DNA of 35,621 nt from IMG/VR virus record IMGVR_UViG_3300011113_000127, positions 1 to 35,621 of that record; one strand, written 5' to 3'. The notes beneath the pieces were generated by a model. It ran no database searches. It was not told the DNA's origin and saw only the letters and a program-made list of their open reading frames with translations. Origin of the DNA: a virus. The position numbers were made by a program, and so were the translations under genes. Below are positions 5,328-11,246 of this stretch, piece after piece. Within the stretch, counting starts at the first letter, position 1. Each line of letters begins with the position of its first letter.

Positions 5328-6134
5328 TTATCTGGCTATAAGCACTTTTTTGAGGGATTGAGACATCCTAAATAGACCATGAGCAACATAGTCATCATTG
5401 AAATCATGCCCGATTGTGTCGCTGATCCAATAAGGTTTGCCTGTCTCTTTGGCGATTCTTTCTCCGACACCACTGGCATCATTGTCAGCAACGACTATCC
5501 CATTGGGGATAAGCCTTGCTACTTCCTTGAGGTTGCCTGCACTGAAGCAGACATGGATTGTGTATCGCATTTTATTGGCTCTCATTACCGCCTGAATCGA
5601 CAAACCCGTAGCAAGACCCTCGCAGAAGATCGGGATACCTTTTGCGTCAAAGGTGAAAGTTGCCCCCTTCGTCTGTTGACCATAGAGAAACTTCTTATCC
5701 CCCTCGTCATTGATGAGTTGGCATCCTACTATTTTTCCATCTTTCCGCATCGCCACTACTAATTTGCCGTCATGCACTGGCATTTTTTCGTCTGGAAATC
5801 CTTTTTTTAACAAGTAGGGGTGGTGCATAACTTCAGTATGGTGCATGATCCAGCCCGCTTTTGCACAAGCACGATCAGCCAGAGCCTTGCGTTTTTGATC
5901 TTCTTGATCCCGCAGTTTTAGAAACTGTGGGGTTGTTGCATAATTTCCGTTATTTCGCCACATACTGGGTTTATCCATGGTTGCCCAGTTTTGCACCCAG
6001 CCAACATCGCCCATGAATTTATACCGCCCATTACGCTTGTGGGGATGGTCATCTGTTGAGGTTGCTACCCACTTAAAGGGAACAACATTGTTAATAATCA
6101 GCCCATGGGAACGGGCAAAGTCTTCAAACCTCAT
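5328..6134 (-). CDS. Toprim-domain primase-like protein, 268 aa
   Basis: The C-terminal half carries Toprim motifs: IFCEGLATGLSI with Glu172, VVADNDASGVG with Asp217 and Asp219, and GHDFNDD at about 242-248. Upstream, HHPYLLKKGF (about 104-113) matches the HPYLxxKG motif found before the Toprim domain in TraC-like and phage/plasmid primase-helicase proteins. Toprim residues bind the metal ions used for nucleotidyl transfer in primases. At 268 aa the protein has no helicase part; the SF2 helicase is encoded directly upstream with an ATGA overlap. The likely role is priming phage replication with that helicase. The N-terminal 75 residues show no zinc finger. It is the last gene before the convergent terminator. 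Confidence 0.85.
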   Translation of the reverse strand: MRFEDFARSHGLIINNVVPFKWVATSTDDHPHKRNGRYKFMGDVGWVQNWATMDKPSMWRNNGNYATTPQFLKLRDQEDQKRKALADRACAKAGWIMHHTEVMHHPYLLKKGFPDEKMPVHDGKLVVAMRKDGKIVGCQLINDEGDKKFLYGQQTKGATFTFDAKGIPIFCEGLATGLSIQAVMRANKMRYTIHVCFSAGNLKEVARLIPNGIVVADNDASGVGERIAKETGKPYWISDTIGHDFNDDYVAHGLFRMSQSLKKVLIAR

Positions 6135-7609
6135 CTATCTCTCCTCTTTGCCCATTGAATGTCTTTACTCCTGATCCACTTCTGGGTAGTCATGGATGGG
6201 GGGATGGTGGTGTCAGCCAAACCTTTAGGCCATACCCCAAACTTTTCCCGATACTTATGACTAGCCCAGTTGGGGTTATATCTTCTCTGCTCTGCGATAT
6301 ACAGGAGTTCGGAGTAAAAGATCTGCTTGTCATCTTTTTTTGCCTTGATACCCGATACCAGTTCGATTAACTCACCCGCTACGGCATCTATTTGGTTGCG
6401 TCTCTTGCGCACATGACCACAGGCAGGACAAGTATCACTGTTCTTGGGCCATAAATACCCACAGGATGGGCATTTAGACTCATTTTTGATCTTCTCAGTG
6501 GGTTCTTTCTTGGCTTTTTCTTGCTTGCCACGCAAAGAACGCACCCCATCCTCATATATTTCATCCCAATCACTACGAAAACGAATGTAGTTGCCAGAAT
6601 GATCAAGCCATAGGGCAAACTCCTTACCTTCGTGCGCTCGCATAACACGCCCCATCTGTTGGATATGTGAGGACAGGGATTTAGAAAAGGGTCGGGCAGA
6701 AACTCCGATCATTACATCCGATACATCAAAGCCACGGGTCAGAATGTCGGTGGCTATCAATCCGTTGATCTGAGTATCTGGCTTGGCAAAGTCTTCAATC
6801 GCAGCCTTCTTGAACTCGTCATTATCTTTGTAGGATATGGAGACAAAGTTATATCCCTTGATGGCAAACTGCTCTACAAGGTCTGCGCCATGGGCTACAC
6901 CCGAACAGAACACAATGGTCTTCATGGGTTTGCCATAGATTTCATGGGTCTTTTTGATCCACTCATCTACGATATCGCCCGTAATACGCATACCTCGTTC
7001 TGTTACTTGGTCAGCAGACCACTCGCCAGCGACCTTCTTTACCCCAGTCATGTCAATCTCTTTGGCAATATAGACCTTTAAGGGGGTAAGCCATTTCTTA
7101 TTGACTAGATCTTCGGTGGTTGCGCCACACACCACATTGGTATAGAGATCCCCTAGCCCCTTAGTAAACGGGGTTGCGGTAAGCCCTATGACCTTGATGT
7201 GGGGGTTATTTAGGATGAAGTCAGATGTCTGCTTCCTAGCGATATGGCACTCATCCACGATCATTAGATCGACCTCTGGAAAGTCTGATCTGCGTTCTAG
7301 GGTCTGGGCAGAACATACCTGAATGCGGTTACTGCGGTCAAACATCCAGTGGTCAGCCTGAAACACACCATGGTTGATGCCATATTTGGTCAAGCGCATA
7401 CTGGTTTGATCGACCAGCACCACCCGATCTAGGACCATGGATGTTCGTTTGTAGTTATTGGATGTGGCTTTCATAAGGTAGATTGCTACCTCAGTTTTGC
7501 CAAATCCAGTTGGTGCATAAAGTAATTGGGATCTATGACCACGCTTAAATCCCTCTCGTAGAGCATCTACCACGCTGATTTGATGCTCACGCAATTCTAA
7601 AGACTGCAT
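6131..7609 (-). CDS. DEAD/DEAH-box superfamily 2 helicase with C-terminal zinc ribbon, 492 aa
   Basis: Ordered SF2 motifs are visible: an N-terminal Q-like segment (LREHQ, 6-10), Walker A APTGFGKT (32-39), motif Ia (VLVDQT), motif II DECH (119-122), motif III TATP (144-147), motif V (ATDILTRGFDV) and motif VI QQMGRVMR (317-324). A four-cysteine zinc ribbon follows (C380, C383, C394, C397) and then a basic tail. This is the layout of phage replication or recombination SF2 helicases (UvsW/RecQ-independent, ResIII-like). It translocates on DNA using ATP and may act with the Toprim protein downstream. The SD TTAGGAG sits in a 15-bp palindrome, so translation may be controlled. Confidence 0.93.
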   Translation of the reverse strand: MQSLELREHQISVVDALREGFKRGHRSQLLYAPTGFGKTEVAIYLMKATSNNYKRTSMVLDRVVLVDQTSMRLTKYGINHGVFQADHWMFDRSNRIQVCSAQTLERRSDFPEVDLMIVDECHIARKQTSDFILNNPHIKVIGLTATPFTKGLGDLYTNVVCGATTEDLVNKKWLTPLKVYIAKEIDMTGVKKVAGEWSADQVTERGMRITGDIVDEWIKKTHEIYGKPMKTIVFCSGVAHGADLVEQFAIKGYNFVSISYKDNDEFKKAAIEDFAKPDTQINGLIATDILTRGFDVSDVMIGVSARPFSKSLSSHIQQMGRVMRAHEGKEFALWLDHSGNYIRFRSDWDEIYEDGVRSLRGKQEKAKKEPTEKIKNESKCPSCGYLWPKNSDTCPACGHVRKRRNQIDAVAGELIELVSGIKAKKDDKQIFYSELLYIAEQRRYNPNWASHKYREKFGVWPKGLADTTIPPSMTTQKWIRSKDIQWAKRRDR

Positions 7610-7615
7610 GAAAAC

Positions 7616-7630
7616 TCCTAACTGTTAGGA
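7616..7630 (-). promoter_or_regulatory. 15-bp palindrome covering the helicase ribosome binding site
   Basis: TCCTAAC and GTTAGGA flank a single base in a perfect palindrome. On the transcript, the right arm contains the AGGAG of the helicase gene, with the start 6 bases downstream. It can act as a protein operator, or as a hairpin that hides the SD. It follows a C6/G6 run. The SD string is a variant of the AACTGCTAGGAG element found elsewhere in the window, so part of the symmetry could be chance. Confidence 0.4.
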
Positions 7631-7656
7631 TTCCCCCCTAACTTGGGCTTGGGCAA

Positions 7657-7821
7657 TTATTTGCCCAGTTCTTTTTTAAGTGCTTCCTCTAACTGCGTTG
7701 CCAGTGCGGTAAGGAATCGGGCTTCTTCCAAAGCCTCTTTGAGTTTCCTTTCATTGGCTAGTTCGTATGCGGTGCGGATCGTATGCTTGATCGCTGTGCA
7801 TACATCGGAGTAATCGGTCAT
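7657..7821 (-). CDS. Small helical protein, 54 aa
   Basis: A 54-codon frame starts with an ATGA overlap to the ParB-like gene's stop. The product MTDYSDVCTAIKHTIRTAYE followed by a helix (NERKLKEALEEARFLTALATQ) and LEEALKKELGK is almost wholly helical and amphipathic, fitting a small coiled-coil or helical-bundle protein. Downstream are about 45 bases without a gene, holding a GGGCAA/TTGCCC hairpin around the stop codon. No family recognised. Support: overlap, codon-like composition and the GAAGGAGACAG SD before the start. Confidence 0.65.
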   Translation of the reverse strand: MTDYSDVCTAIKHTIRTAYELANERKLKEALEEARFLTALATQLEEALKKELGK

Positions 7822-8687
7822 TCTGTCTCCTTCTCTAGTTTTTTAAGTTTGTTCATTAATGATTTATTGGTTCTCATTAGTTCGGAGTTGCGGTTCTGAT
7901 ACATATCCCTGCCTTCACGCAAGGATTTGTTCTCAATCTCCAATACTCGGATCTGCTCACGCAGGTTCTTGATGGTATCTTCGGCATCAATCTTCTCAAT
8001 CTCCGAGGCATTCCACTGTCCGATAGCAATCTTGTCCCGTAGCAGGGTGTTTTCGTCTGCTAGTGAGTTCACTGTATCGGTCAGTTCGTTTACCTTTTGC
8101 TCCAGTTCTGCGGTGGGGCTCTCAGTTGTGACATCAGGCTTGGTGGTTGGTCTTTGGGTTGACGCCTTTTTCTTAGATTTGTCGGTCTTCATGGTTGTTG
8201 TGTTGCCATGCTTATCGACATAAGTAACAGTGGTTTGGGCTGGCGCTTTTGCTTCTTCTTGCATCGCTACACGCACACGCCCCACAGTCATGCTGGAGAC
8301 ATTCAGTTCCTTGGCAATATGGTTGTTTGACATTTTGCCGTATTCCTCATCGGCAAGCATAATGCGAATAATTGCACGAATATCTTCTGCTTTGAGACGA
8401 TTACCATGCTTGTTGTTGGCTTTCCATGCGTAAAACCTTGCTTCACGTAGTGTGCCCGTATGAACAATGGCTTCGATACTGGTTAGCCCATTGGCTTTAT
8501 AACCAAAGTAGCGGTGGAATCCATCGACTAGCCAGTACTCTGAGCCATCATGGAATACCTCGACTGGTGGGAATACCACGCCCTCACGCATAACCTCGGC
8601 ATATTCTTTCACTAGGTCTTGATCCAGCTTGACACGGGGCTGAGTCCCCCCATCGGTGCGGATGTTTAGTAGGTTTAGTTTCTTCAA
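7818..8687 (-). CDS. ParB/sulfiredoxin-fold domain protein with HTH and coiled coil, 289 aa
   Basis: The N-terminal 90 residues have the ParB nuclease-like layout: TQPRVKLDQDLVKEYAEVM, then VFPPVEVFHDG and the signature WLVDGFHRYFGYKANG (DGFHR, 55-59). A helix-turn-helix follows (SNNHIAKELNVSSMTVGRVR, about 120-140), then a Lys/Thr-rich linker and a long C-terminal coiled coil (about 190-289). The start is a TTG, because AGGAG lies 7 bases upstream and no ATG or GTG precedes the domain. In phages such proteins serve as DNA-binding nucleases or transcription regulators; partition cannot be assumed without a ParA gene. The gene overlaps the 54-aa gene by ATGA and follows the 52-aa gene closely. 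Confidence 0.88.
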   Translation of the reverse strand: MKKLNLLNIRTDGGTQPRVKLDQDLVKEYAEVMREGVVFPPVEVFHDGSEYWLVDGFHRYFGYKANGLTSIEAIVHTGTLREARFYAWKANNKHGNRLKAEDIRAIIRIMLADEEYGKMSNNHIAKELNVSSMTVGRVRVAMQEEAKAPAQTTVTYVDKHGNTTTMKTDKSKKKASTQRPTTKPDVTTESPTAELEQKVNELTDTVNSLADENTLLRDKIAIGQWNASEIEKIDAEDTIKNLREQIRVLEIENKSLREGRDMYQNRNSELMRTNKSLMNKLKKLEKETE

Positions 8688-8696
8688 TTTTTTCTC

Positions 8697-8855
8697 CTAA
8701 AATGGGGCTTCTTCAAACACATAGGCTGGTTTATCTTGCTTCAATCGCTTGTACGACCAGCCCTTACGCACAGCGACTAAACTCTTTGCTTCCTCTAAGC
8801 GCCCGACTATTCTCATCAGTTCGCCTGTCTCATCTCGTATCTCGTATTTCGTCAT
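8697..8855 (-). CDS. Hypothetical protein, 52 aa
   Basis: The ATG lies 2 bases after the stop of a short GTG-started leader ORF, and the stop TAG forms part of the SD (TTTTAGGAGAAAA) for the ParB-like gene. The product begins MTKYEIRDETGELMRIVGRL and continues EEAKSLVAVRKGWSYKRLKQ. The pattern of a short beta hairpin followed by a helix with EEA occurs in many small phage proteins. No function is known. It is probably co-translated with the ParB-like gene. Confidence 0.7.
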   Translation of the reverse strand: MTKYEIRDETGELMRIVGRLEEAKSLVAVRKGWSYKRLKQDKPAYVFEEAPF

Positions 8856-8857
8856 AG

Positions 8858-8908
8858 TTAAGTAAGTAATACAGTCAAGTAAGAAGAGTTGCTTTTTGGT
8901 GAACGCAC
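8858..8908 (-). CDS. Possible 16-residue leader ORF with GTG start
   Basis: TAGGAG lies 8 bases upstream of a GTG that opens MRSPKSNSSYLTVLLT, ending 2 bases before the ATG of the 52-aa gene. Strong SD and tight spacing suggest a leader peptide coupled to it. Two other intergenic TAGGAG-N7-GTG(C/T)G sites are on both strands (GTGs at 9124 minus and 9286 plus), so the signal might not mean translation. Confidence 0.28.
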   Translation of the reverse strand: MRSPKSNSSYLTVLLT

Positions 8909-8929
8909 CTAGCCTCTCCTAGGTTGCCT

Positions 8930-8995
8930 TCAACTGTTGCTTTTTGGAGCCACAGCACCCGCCAGACGTTCGATCAAGGACTCTGGCTTCGCCAT
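8930..8995 (-). CDS. Possible 21-residue peptide
   Basis: An ATG with AGGGGAAAGG immediately upstream opens MAKPESLIERLAGAVAP, ending KSNS. Its last codons carry the same CCAAAAAGCAAC bases as the leader ORF downstream, where they also read PKSNS. This could be a real small amphipathic peptide or chance within a repeat-rich region. Confidence 0.25.
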   Translation of the reverse strand: MAKPESLIERLAGAVAPKSNS

Positions 8996-9119
8996 CCTTT
9001 CCCCTGTTTCAAATCTAATCCCACAGTAGGGGTTCTTCCCATATAGCTGCTGTTATGTCCGACCTATATGGTGTAGCGAGGGGAGATAAAGTGGAGACGA
9101 TTGCAGTTACGCAATCATC

Positions 9120-9290
9120 CACACGATATTTCTCCTAGCACGATTAGATTAAACCAACAGAAATATTTTTGCAACAAATTTTTGCACAAAAGAAAAACCC
9201 CCAGGAGTGTGAGCCTGGGGGTTTTGTGGTGAGTGTGTGTCACCGAGGGGCTTGCATTGCACAAGTCTCTGCTAGGAGATTTATCGTGCG
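9120..9290. repeat. 21-bp imperfect inverted repeats around a terminator
   Basis: Left arm 9120-9140 and right arm 9270-9290 match in inverted orientation at 18 of 21 bases. Each arm read outward contains GCTAGGAGA, then 6 bases, then GTG. No target-site duplication is visible and the 129-base middle carries only AT-rich repeats and a terminator, so a small non-autonomous element is possible but not shown. The outward reading gives an SD-GTG on each side. Confidence 0.65.
9194..9225. terminator. Bidirectional intrinsic terminator
   Basis: AAAACCCCCAGG (9194-9205) pairs perfectly with CCTGGGGGTTTT (9214-9225) around an 8-base loop. A and T runs on the outside make it usable on both strands. 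It would end minus-strand transcription from the recombination operon before the ParB/helicase operon. The stem core is the same as in the 5291-5324 terminator. Confidence 0.9.
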
Positions 9291-9356
9291 TTACCAGTGT
9301 GGGCTGGTACACTAAATGTACCACATGAGAGGAATAAATGTCAATATATTGTGTTC

Positions 9357-9396
9357 CATAGACATCCATGGGCATCCATAGACATCCAAAGATATC
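9357..9396. repeat. Four tandem 10-bp repeats (iteron-like)
   Basis: The stretch has an exact 10-base period. Units 1 and 3 are CATAGACATC; unit 2 differs at two positions (CATGGGCATC) and unit 4 at two (CAAAGATATC). All end ATC and begin CA. A 10-bp period puts each copy on the same face of the helix, as expected for a cooperative DNA-binding protein. The last base touches the stop codon of the HNH gene. Confidence 0.7.
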
Positions 9397-9689
9397 TATT
9401 TGATATTAACCATGCCGTTCTCAAAGAGCCAGCCTATAGTCTTGCGGTGGGCTTCTTCCCATAGATCTCTGCGTTCTTCCTTGCTCATCTGGTAGCCCTG
9501 ATCCAGATTGGAATGACAGCGATAACATAATGCTGCAATGCGGTAATCGTGAGCTTTTAAGGATCTGCCCTTGCCGTCACGGAGCTGATTGGAGTGCGCA
9601 GCGCAGACAGTTCCATCTTGTTTGCCACAGTTCTGGCATGGGCTGGTTCTAACGAGTTCTAAGAGCTTCTTATTGCGGTAGATGGTCAT
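9396..9689 (-). CDS. YbcO/DUF1364-like HNH-type nuclease, 97 aa
   Basis: The product has a treble-clef metal site: CQNCG (C18, C21), then AAHSNQ (His32), then KAHDYRIAALCYRCHSNLDQG with C55, C58 and His59. This matches the layout of the E. coli prophage protein YbcO (DUF1364), with a CxxC, an AH near a Gly-rich loop, an IA-x-xC-xxCH and an (N/E)-(L/I)-D sequence. YbcO-like proteins are small phage DNA endonucleases often placed near rusA, as here. The length is usual. It starts with an ATGA overlap to the sigma-like gene and is the last gene of the recombination operon before the control region. Confidence 0.8.
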   Translation of the reverse strand: MTIYRNKKLLELVRTSPCQNCGKQDGTVCAAHSNQLRDGKGRSLKAHDYRIAALCYRCHSNLDQGYQMSKEERRDLWEEAHRKTIGWLFENGMVNIK

Positions 9690-9874
9690 ACAAGATCATC
9701 GGGGGAATAGACATCATAGCGAGCTCTCAAAGCTATTCTGACTTTATCCAAAGCAGACTTCTCCAAAAAAGATACATAAGCACGGGATATACCCATCTCT
9801 TTAGCTATCTCTTCGTGGGTTCGTTCTGCTTCAAAACCCGTTGTTTTATTAACATCTACCATCGTCTTCATCAT
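9686..9874 (-). CDS. Free-standing sigma-70 region-4-like HTH protein, 62 aa
   Basis: Residues 19-50, THEEIAKEMGISRAYVSFLE followed by KSALDKVRIALR, fit the region-4.2 helix-turn-helix of sigma-70 factors (T-x-EEIA-x-x-x-GIS-x-x-x-V-x-x-x-E-K-x-AL-x-K-x-R), the part that binds the -35 element. No other sigma regions are present and the total length is 62. Alternatives are a small phage transcription activator acting through RNA polymerase, or a terminase-small-like HTH. Two ATGs lie in tandem; the second (9871) is better spaced from GAGG. The gene overlaps the previous one by 26 bases in another frame and the HNH gene by 4. Confidence 0.7.
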   Translation of the reverse strand: MMKTMVDVNKTTGFEAERTHEEIAKEMGISRAYVSFLEKSALDKVRIALRARYDVYSPDDLV

Positions 9875-10022
9875 TTATCCTCACACTAGAAGACACATTG
9901 TATGCCCGATTCCAAGCTGCTTGCCAGACGATCCAATAATTTTGTAGGATCTTTTGAGGATGAGGCCAAGGCTCTATGTTATTCATAGCCCATTGATTAA
10001 ATTCTTCTTCCATTCTGTTCAT
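9849..10022 (-). CDS. Small Trp-rich protein, 57 aa
   Basis: This frame starts with an ATG right after the stop of the 70-aa gene and runs 26 bases into the sigma-like gene. The product is MNRMEEEFNQWAMNNIEPWP followed by HPQKILQNYWIVWQAAWNRA and an acidic tail. Five tryptophans in 57 residues and the WxxWQAAW pattern resemble the short 'FxxWQxA' helices of many small phage proteins. No family is assigned. It closes an otherwise empty 150-base gap in the operon, which supports it as real. Confidence 0.6.
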   Translation of the reverse strand: MNRMEEEFNQWAMNNIEPWPHPQKILQNYWIVWQAAWNRAYNVSSSVRINDEDDGRC

Positions 10023-10023
10023 A

Positions 10024-10236
10024 TTAATATGGAATCCCAGCTTGTCTTAATATATTTTGTAATCTTTGGCATTCAGCCTGAACAATATGCAACTGCTCTC
10101 GCAACATCTGTTCTCGGTCTTCTTGGTCATTAATGGCTACCATACCCGCAAACGGGATAGGCTCATAGCTTGCCCCGCTAGTTACTACGTGTGGGGGTGA
10201 TGCGTTTTCACGATCTTCGGTAGTCCAAGTGGTCAT
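10024..10236 (-). CDS. Hypothetical protein with C-terminal coiled coil, 70 aa
   Basis: The product has a Pro/Ser/Thr-rich, probably disordered N-terminus (ENASPPHVVTSGASYEPIPF) and a C-terminal helix EQMLREQLHIVQAECQRLQN ending LRQAGIPY. The heptad pattern suggests a dimeric coiled coil. No family recognised. It starts next to the previous stop and lies in the same operon. Confidence 0.65.
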   Translation of the reverse strand: MTTWTTEDRENASPPHVVTSGASYEPIPFAGMVAINDQEDREQMLREQLHIVQAECQRLQNILRQAGIPY

Positions 10237-10449
10237 TTATCTTTCTCCTTCAATAGTTTTCTTTAGATCTGCAAATCGTTCTGCCTGTGCCTTATTCATC
10301 GCTATGCTAGACTCCAAACCCTTTTCTAGTTGGGCAATGTAGTCTGCTTGTTGGCGAAGCATATTGGCGGCATTATCAAACAACTTGTAATCTGTTGGAT
10401 AATACGGCTCAGTTTCCTGAAGTGCATCTGCTAATTCGTATGCGTTCAT
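10237..10449 (-). CDS. MNAYELAD family protein, copy 1, 70 aa
   Basis: Begins MNAYELADALQETEPYYPTD, then DNAANMLRQQADYIAQLEKG and a coiled coil. The gene two places upstream encodes a relative (MNAYELADELQ, then LRQQADRIAELEK). DNA identity at the starts is exact over 28 bases and in a second 20-base block, while the middle parts differ. The protein is helical and probably dimeric; I know the 'ELAD-L...LRQQA..I..LE' pattern from small phage proteins without known role. AGAGG lies 7 bases before the start. Confidence 0.75.
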   Translation of the reverse strand: MNAYELADALQETEPYYPTDYKLFDNAANMLRQQADYIAQLEKGLESSIAMNKAQAERFADLKKTIEGER

Positions 10450-10640
10450 TTCAACACCTCTGCTGATTTAAGTTCGCCTGTTGTTTTATCAAAAACAATT
10501 TTAATGTTGTAGTCATGGTCTTTAAACAATGGCGTTCCAACCCATAACGACTTTACATTCATATTTGGAATTTGAAGTCTGCCGTAAAAACTTACTTCAT
10601 TTTCGTTATCAGGACTTTTATCAAACCAATCTAAATTCAT
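10446..10640 (-). CDS. Hypothetical protein, 64 aa
   Basis: The product begins MNLDWFDKSPDNENEVSFYG and has a beta-rich core (RLQIPNMNVKSLWVGTPLF, DYNIKIVFDKTTGELKSAEV). It overlaps neighbours by 4 bases on each side. It lies between the two MNAYELAD relatives. The pattern is compatible with a small beta barrel, but no family is recognised. Confidence 0.65.
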   Translation of the reverse strand: MNLDWFDKSPDNENEVSFYGRLQIPNMNVKSLWVGTPLFKDHDYNIKIVFDKTTGELKSAEVLK

Positions 10641-10885
10641 TTAATCCCATGCCTTTCTTCTATTGCTCTAGCAAACTTAATATCTTCTTCAGTCCAATCA
10701 TCTGCATATAGATTCCAATAAATTTCACCTATTTCCTCATCACTTAATGGCTTTGTTTGCTTTTCCAACTCCGCTATTCGGTCTGCTTGTTGGCGAAGCA
10801 CATCAGGTATCTCATGGATAAGCCTGTCATATTCTTCTCCTACAAACATTTTTTGTAATTCATCTGCTAATTCGTATGCGTTCAT
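10637..10885 (-). CDS. MNAYELAD family protein, copy 2, 82 aa
   Basis: I choose the internal ATG giving MNAYELADELQKMF because it overlaps the stop of the upstream membrane gene as ATGA and has AGGA 7 bases upstream; the longer frame adds six residues inside that gene. It is related to copy 1 at the N-terminus (MNAYELADxLQ) and in VLRQQADRIAELEKQ. The C-terminal half differs (SDEEIGEIYWNLYADDWTEE and DIKFARAIEERHG), a tail pattern (eigeiy....d......FARAIE..HGI) I know from other small phage proteins. Confidence 0.78.
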   Translation of the reverse strand: MNAYELADELQKMFVGEEYDRLIHEIPDVLRQQADRIAELEKQTKPLSDEEIGEIYWNLYADDWTEEDIKFARAIEERHGIK

Positions 10886-11055
10886 TTCTGAATCCTTTCC
10901 CATAACTCAGACAACGGCATCCCTTTGATCTCTCTCCAGCCAACGTATATACAGGCATACATAATAAACAGGAAGAAGCTAAACACCACTATAAATATCA
11001 GCACCGCACAGGTAGCCACAAACAGGGCAAACATATTGAGGATGGTGACTATCAT
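10882..11055 (-). CDS. Small membrane protein, 57 aa
   Basis: Frame starts as ATGA over the stop of the previous gene and ends as ATGA over the next start. Residues 1-40 are hydrophobic (MIVTILNMFALFVATCAVLI, FIVVFSFFLFIMYACIYVGW), enough for one long or two short spans, followed by a charged tail (REIKGMPLSELWERIQK). No signal peptidase site is seen. It could be an inner-membrane phage protein such as an exclusion factor; nothing specific identifies it. Confidence 0.7.
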   Translation of the reverse strand: MIVTILNMFALFVATCAVLIFIVVFSFFLFIMYACIYVGWREIKGMPLSELWERIQK

Positions 11056-11246
11056 TTTTTAACTCTTTTTTTAATTGCTGGCAATCCTATTGTTGATTTT
11101 GGCTCTCTAGCTTCCATCATCTCATCTGCATATTTATATGCCAATACTGCTGGCTCTTCTCCAACATCATAGTTGCAAGACAAAATTCCATTTAAAGCAA
11201 ACATAGCCATAAGATCACGCAGATACTCTCTATCTTGGTCGGTCAT
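11052..11246 (-). CDS. Small phage protein, 64 aa
   Basis: The product MTDQDREYLRDLMAMFALNG, then ILSCNYDVGEEPAVLAYKYADEMMEAREPK, matches a pattern frequent in small phage proteins (R-x-x-x-AMFALNGLL ... AYxxADAMLEAR) of unknown function. The tail is basic (IKKRVKK), and such proteins often sit in recombination or early operons. ATGA overlaps couple it on both sides. Confidence 0.7.
   Translation of the reverse strand: MTDQDREYLRDLMAMFALNGILSCNYDVGEEPAVLAYKYADEMMEAREPKSTIGLPAIKKRVKK

Larger units (their letters stand above)
8856..9395. other. Control region without confident genes; candidate replication origin
   Basis: This 540-base stretch has dense repeats and no convincing gene over 22 codons. 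It holds: a 12-bp direct repeat GTTGCTTTTTGG (8888-8899, 8936-8947); ACCTAG/CTAGGT (8907-8924); CCATATAG/CTATATGG (9039-9046, 9064-9071); GATTGC/GCAATC hairpin (9102-9119 approximately); a sequence TCATCCACA (9115-9123), one mismatch from the DnaA box TTATCCACA; 21-bp inverted repeats (9120-9140, 9270-9290); AT-rich 13-mers beginning ATTTTTGCA (9165 and 9178); a terminator (9194-9225); TGGTAC/GTACCA (9305-9323 approximately); and four phased 10-bp repeats (9357-9396). Phased repeats, AT-rich 13-mers and a DnaA-box-like site together suggest a phage origin or a switch region; this is inference. Confidence 0.5.
10425..10888 (-). repeat. Direct repeats marking a gene duplication
   Basis: A 28-base identical block occurs at 10425-10452 and 10861-10888, covering the start and first codons of the two MNAYELAD genes. 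A second 20-base identical block occurs at 10342-10361 and 10781-10800. The DNA between the blocks in each gene is not alike. This indicates duplication followed by divergence or recombination. Confidence 0.85.

Noticed and set aside
5379-5762. 127-codon plus-strand ORF opposite the Toprim gene
   Set aside because: The minus frame has clear Toprim motifs; the plus frame would lie behind the operon terminator and shows no family pattern.
8950-9000. tRNA-like GTTCGATC in the control region
   Set aside because: No acceptor stem, anticodon arm or D arm can be folded around it on either strand.
9115-9375. 86-codon minus-strand ORF across the control region
   Set aside because: It runs through the perfect terminator and inverted repeats, has no good SD and a composition unlike neighbouring proteins; the openness looks accidental.
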